Positions 61,131 to 64,000 of a stretch of 64,000 bases of DNA are shown piece after piece. The translations under genes and the position numbers were made by a program. The DNA is taken from contig NZ_JARUBH010000009.1 of NCBI RefSeq assembly GCF_029626105.1, positions 2,356,001-2,420,000 of the forward strand, written 5' to 3'. Origin of the DNA: Solwaraspora sp. WMMD792. GTDB lineage: Bacteria; Actinomycetota; Actinomycetes; Mycobacteriales; Micromonosporaceae. Numbering within the stretch: the stretch's first letter is position 1; the number at the start of each line of letters is the position of its first letter. The notes beneath the pieces were generated by a model. That model made no database searches, was not told where the DNA came from, and worked only from the letters and a program-made list of their open reading frames with translations.

Positions 61131-63278
61131 CTACTGGTGCCAGTGGACAAAACGCACCGGCTCGGCCAGCACAGCCTGGGCGGATGGCACGTCGGCCAGC
61201 CGGGCCGCCAGGGTCGCTTCGGCCAGCCGGCGCGGCAACGCGGCGCTGAACTTCAACCCGTGCAGGGCCTTCTCGTCGATCTCGGGCAGGCAGATGCGAT
61301 CCGCCGCGTCGCTGGTCGCCGCCAACCAGCCGGACCGGTCGACGCCGTCGCGCAACCGGATGCTGGTGTCGTCGGGCCGCTGCGTGGGATCCGCCAGATC
61401 GCCGATGGTCGCCGCCAGTGTGGCGTTGGCCCGGAACCCGGCCCAGGTCCACCAGCGCAGCTCATCGTGTCCGTCGATGGCGACGACCGTACCACCGGGG
61501 TGCACCAGCCCGGCCGCACCGTCGCGAGCCTCGGCGAGCCGGGAGGTCGCCCGTCGGGTCAACTGGACCGGCGGCACCGCGCCGAGCAGCACCTCCCGCA
61601 TCGCCTGTACGAGCCGGTACGACAACCCCTGGGGGGCGCCACCAGCCAACCAGAGTGCCCGGCCGCCGCGTTCGGCCGGCTCCACGAAGCAGCGACGCCG
61701 ACGCCAGTCGATGTGGGTGACCCGCCAGCTACGACCGCCGAGCAGCAGCAGCCGTGGCCCGATCACCCGCTCGGTCAACAGGTACGGGTCGGTGCGGCCG
61801 ATCTCGGTACGGCCCAGCAGGACGGTGAACTGCGGCGGCGCGGTGAACACCGCCATCATGTCCATGAAGTGGCGCCGGCCGAACCGCAACTCGGCCTCGG
61901 GTCCGATGTGCAGCATGCCGCCGTCGTCGTCGAGATAGCCCTCACTGACCAGATGCCTCAGGATCACCTCTGCGCCGGTGTCGAATGGGGCAAGGCCGTT
62001 CCACTCCTGCGCCCACTGCCGGTCACCGACACGGTGCCGCTGCAGGCAGAGCGCCAGGATCTGCTGGGCGACGATGTGCCGGGGCTCCGGCGGCGCGACG
62101 ATGTCCTCGACCCAGCCCTGACCCCACAGCCGGAGCAGTCCGGCGGCGTGCACCAGGCCCGGTGTGTCCAGCGCGAGGAACAGGCAGTTACGGGTGCCGC
62201 CCGCCCGCCGCCCGGTGCGGCCGATGCGCTGCAGGAACGCGGCGACGGTCCGGGGAGCGTTGATCTGGATCACCCGGTCGAGGTCGCCGACGTCGATGCC
62301 GAGTTCGAGGGTGCTGGTGGAGACGATGACGCAGTCGCGCCCTTCGGCGAAGGCCTGTTCGGCCCGTCGCCGGTCGTCCAACGCGAGCGAGGCGTGCGAC
62401 AGGTACGTGGTGACGCCGGCCAGCCGCAGTTTCTGCCCGAGCTCTTCGACCAGCGCCCGCGAGTCGCAGAACACCAGCCGCTTCTCGCCGCCGTGCAACG
62501 CCGCGATGATCCGGGCCGCGTTGTCCGCCGACCCGACGTAGTCCAGCTCCACCTTCCCGGGCGGCGGTCCCACTGAAGCAGCTCCAGCCGACACCGCTGG
62601 CGCGATCGCGGCAGCGGGCAGGTCCGGAGCGACGACCCTGGCCGGACGTTCACGCCGGCCGGATCCCTGCAGCCAGCTCAGCAGCTCGTCAGGGTTGCCG
62701 ACGGTGGCAGACAGGCCGACCCGTTGCACCGGCCGGCCGGCGACCCGGGTCAGCCGCTCCAACACCGCCAGCAGATGCCAGCCCCGGTCGTCACCGGCGA
62801 AGGCGTGTACCTCGTCGATGACGACCGCACGGACCGACCGGAGAAACTCGTCGTGGTCGACGTTGCGGCTGACCAACATCGACTCCACCGACTCGGGGGT
62901 GGTCAGCAGGACGTCGGGGCGATCCCGGAGAATCCGGCGGCGCTGCCCGGCGGTGACGTCGCCGTGCCACACCGCGGCCCGCCGACCGAGCCAGCCGGTG
63001 TACTGCTCCACCCGTGGCAGCAGGTTGTTCAGCAGCGCCTTCAGCGGGCAGAGATACAGCAGGCCGGGGCCGGACCAGTTCTCCTGAGCCATCCGCGACA
63101 GCAGCGGAAACAGTGCGGCTTCGGTCTTACCGGCGGCAGTGGGTGCCAGCAGCAGCGCGTCGTCGCCGGCGAGCAGCGGAGTGACCGCGCCGGACTGCAA
63201 CGGACGCAACGCCGGCCACTGCAACGAGTTGACGATGTGGTGCAGCAGTACCGGATGCAGCAGGTCGGCGGCGGCCAT
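61131..63278 (-). CDS. brxHI: BREX type 2 Lhr-like helicase (BrxHI)
   Basis: ATP-dependent DNA/RNA helicase of the phage-exclusion system. Seen: Walker A LLLAPTAAGKTEAALFPLL, motif Ia YLCPLKALLNNLLPR, DEAH-like VIDEVHAFAGDDRG, SAT motif GLSATVGNPDELLSWL, then helicase C with STSTLELGIDVGDLDRVIQINAPRTV and FLQRIGRTGRRAGGTRN; a long C-terminal Lhr-type domain follows (LWLAGGAPQGLSYRLVQAMREVLLG). 715 residues. ATG 63278 is linked to the upstream brxD stop by TGATG. It is the last gene of the locus. Confidence 0.88.
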   Translation of the reverse strand: MAAADLLHPVLLHHIVNSLQWPALRPLQSGAVTPLLAGDDALLLAPTAAGKTEAALFPLLSRMAQENWSGPGLLYLCPLKALLNNLLPRVEQYTGWLGRRAAVWHGDVTAGQRRRILRDRPDVLLTTPESVESMLVSRNVDHDEFLRSVRAVVIDEVHAFAGDDRGWHLLAVLERLTRVAGRPVQRVGLSATVGNPDELLSWLQGSGRRERPARVVAPDLPAAAIAPAVSAGAASVGPPPGKVELDYVGSADNAARIIAALHGGEKRLVFCDSRALVEELGQKLRLAGVTTYLSHASLALDDRRRAEQAFAEGRDCVIVSTSTLELGIDVGDLDRVIQINAPRTVAAFLQRIGRTGRRAGGTRNCLFLALDTPGLVHAAGLLRLWGQGWVEDIVAPPEPRHIVAQQILALCLQRHRVGDRQWAQEWNGLAPFDTGAEVILRHLVSEGYLDDDGGMLHIGPEAELRFGRRHFMDMMAVFTAPPQFTVLLGRTEIGRTDPYLLTERVIGPRLLLLGGRSWRVTHIDWRRRRCFVEPAERGGRALWLAGGAPQGLSYRLVQAMREVLLGAVPPVQLTRRATSRLAEARDGAAGLVHPGGTVVAIDGHDELRWWTWAGFRANATLAATIGDLADPTQRPDDTSIRLRDGVDRSGWLAATSDAADRICLPEIDEKALHGLKFSAALPRRLAEATLAARLADVPSAQAVLAEPVRFVHWHQ

Positions 63279-64000
63279 CACAAGTCGTCGAGGGCGATGT
63301 CGTCGGCCCGGGCCGCGTTGCGTTCGACATCGGTCAGCTCGGTGTCGTTGAGCGTGAGCGGGTAGTGCTCCCGGGGCCGGAAGTCAGGCACCTGGTCGAC
63401 CCGGTCGAGCACGTCGACCAGTTTTTTGAGGAACAGCCGGGGGGCCACCCCGACCCTGCCGCCCAGTCCGCCGGCGACGGCGCGGGCGAACTGGGCGACG
63501 AAATCGTCGTCGACGAGCCCGGCGATGCGGTCCGCGCCCGTGCCGGTGGCGCCGACGGCGTACAGGTCACGGACCCGGGTGCCCAGCTCGACCAGTGACT
63601 CGTGGGTGAAGCCGGGGAGCCGGATCTGCACCGCCCGAGGGTTGTCGAACCTCGGGTCGGCGGTGAAGTCGACCGCCAGCCGCTGGGCCAGCGGGGCGAG
63701 CCGCTGCACCCCCTGCGGTCCGTCGTAGAACGCCGGTGTGCCGGTGATCAGCAGATACAGCCCGGGGAACCGCCCGGAGTGCACTTCGTCGATGAGTTGC
63801 CGCAGCGCGTTGAGCGCCTTGTCCCTGGCGTCGGAGCGGACCCGTTGCAGGGTCTCCACCTCGTCGAGCACCAGCAGCAGGCCGGGGTGTCCGCTGTCGC
63901 GCAGCACCACCAGCAGGCCCTGCAGGAAACTCAACGCGGCGAAGTGGTCGAGGTCGCCGCGTACCCCGGCGGCCCGGCGGGCGGCGGCGGCCACGTGCGG
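63278..64000 (-). CDS. brxD: BREX ATP-binding protein BrxD (N-terminus cut by right edge)
   Basis: P-loop ATPase of type 2 BREX. Seen: the C-terminal 241 residues, with Walker B GLLLVLDEVETLQRVRSDARDKALNALRQLIDEV, GLYLLITGTPAFYDGPQGVQRLAPLAQRLAVDF, sensor arginines in PRAVQIRLPGF, and APRLFLKKLVDVLDRV, a BrxD-type end. Walker A lies outside the window. In type 2 BREX (Pgl) brxD and brxHI close the pglW-X-Y-Z set, so further genes are expected to the right. Confidence 0.87.
   Translation of the reverse strand, partial: PHVAAAARRAAGVRGDLDHFAALSFLQGLLVVLRDSGHPGLLLVLDEVETLQRVRSDARDKALNALRQLIDEVHSGRFPGLYLLITGTPAFYDGPQGVQRLAPLAQRLAVDFTADPRFDNPRAVQIRLPGFTHESLVELGTRVRDLYAVGATGTGADRIAGLVDDDFVAQFARAVAGGLGGRVGVAPRLFLKKLVDVLDRVDQVPDFRPREHYPLTLNDTELTDVERNAARADDIALDDL

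Noticed and set aside
1-64000. CRISPR array, tRNA, rRNA, insertion sequence or prophage
   Set aside because: No regularly spaced repeats, no cloverleaf or rRNA stretch recognised, and no transposase, integrase or phage structural genes seen.

Overview
This is a very GC-rich actinobacterial chromosome segment with GTG and TTG starts, dense translationally coupled genes and AT-richer promoter pockets. The gene content (a GH5/CBM2 cellulase, snapalysin, an EspR-like regulator with an ImmA/IrrE partner, roadblock and MAB_1171c proteins, the tail of a type 2 BREX locus) fits a filamentous actinomycete, most likely Micromonosporaceae or a near relative. Placement to genus is not possible from sequence reading alone. 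No rRNA, tRNA, CRISPR array, transposase or prophage was seen.

Layout. 0-4.1 kb: tail of an SsuABC/NrtT-type importer, a FecE-like ATPase behind a probable iron box, a roadblock protein and a membrane-anchored beta protein. 4.3-10.7 kb: a glycogen-debranching-like enzyme with an SCP2-like N-terminus coupled to a sugar-lactone oxidase, an alpha/beta hydrolase, and a two-gene polysaccharide unit (sugar transferase and nucleotide-sugar epimerase). 10.9-14.1 kb: AraC regulator, hydrolase and amidase. 14.4-21.2 kb: an eight-gene PTS operon encoding a DeoR regulator, a PfkB sugar-phosphate kinase, separate EIIC, EIIB and EIIA of the mannitol class, a zinc polyol dehydrogenase, HPr and EI. This is a self-sufficient hexitol uptake and catabolism unit.

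21.3-27.8 kb: YidD, SDR, secreted metallophosphoesterase, snapalysin, and an ArsR regulator coupled to a SulP anion transporter. 27.8-34.9 kb: a LacI-controlled carbohydrate locus (ABC importer and FAD oxidoreductase) divergent from a Tat-exported beta-propeller protein, with two matching operators exactly 100 bp apart between them. 35-38.4 kb: an EspR-like regulator, ImmA/IrrE peptidase, MAB_1171c-type membrane protein and MpaB-like oxygenase behind 18-bp direct repeats. 38.4-43.6 kb: mutA-mutB-meaB (methylmalonyl-CoA mutase and its G-protein chaperone). 43.6-51.8 kb: metallophosphoesterase, a degenerate stand-alone NRPS-like adenylation protein, the cellulase, and a heterodimeric ABC exporter whose two ATPase halves have lost complementary motifs and which lies behind a second iron box.

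52-64 kb is the most interesting part. A four-gene operon encodes an NrtR-type Nudix/winged-helix regulator, a J-domain/pseudokinase-like protein, a von Willebrand A protein and a diverged adenylosuccinate-synthetase paralogue. It is followed by three paralogous secreted four-cysteine proteins around an Nramp-like transporter, and then by the brxHI-brxD end of a type 2 BREX (Pgl) phage-defence system that continues past the right edge. The NrtR/J-kinase/vWA/PurA operon is the best candidate for an undescribed system, possibly a nucleotide- or NAD-linked stress or conflict pathway, but its function is inferred only from domains and context.
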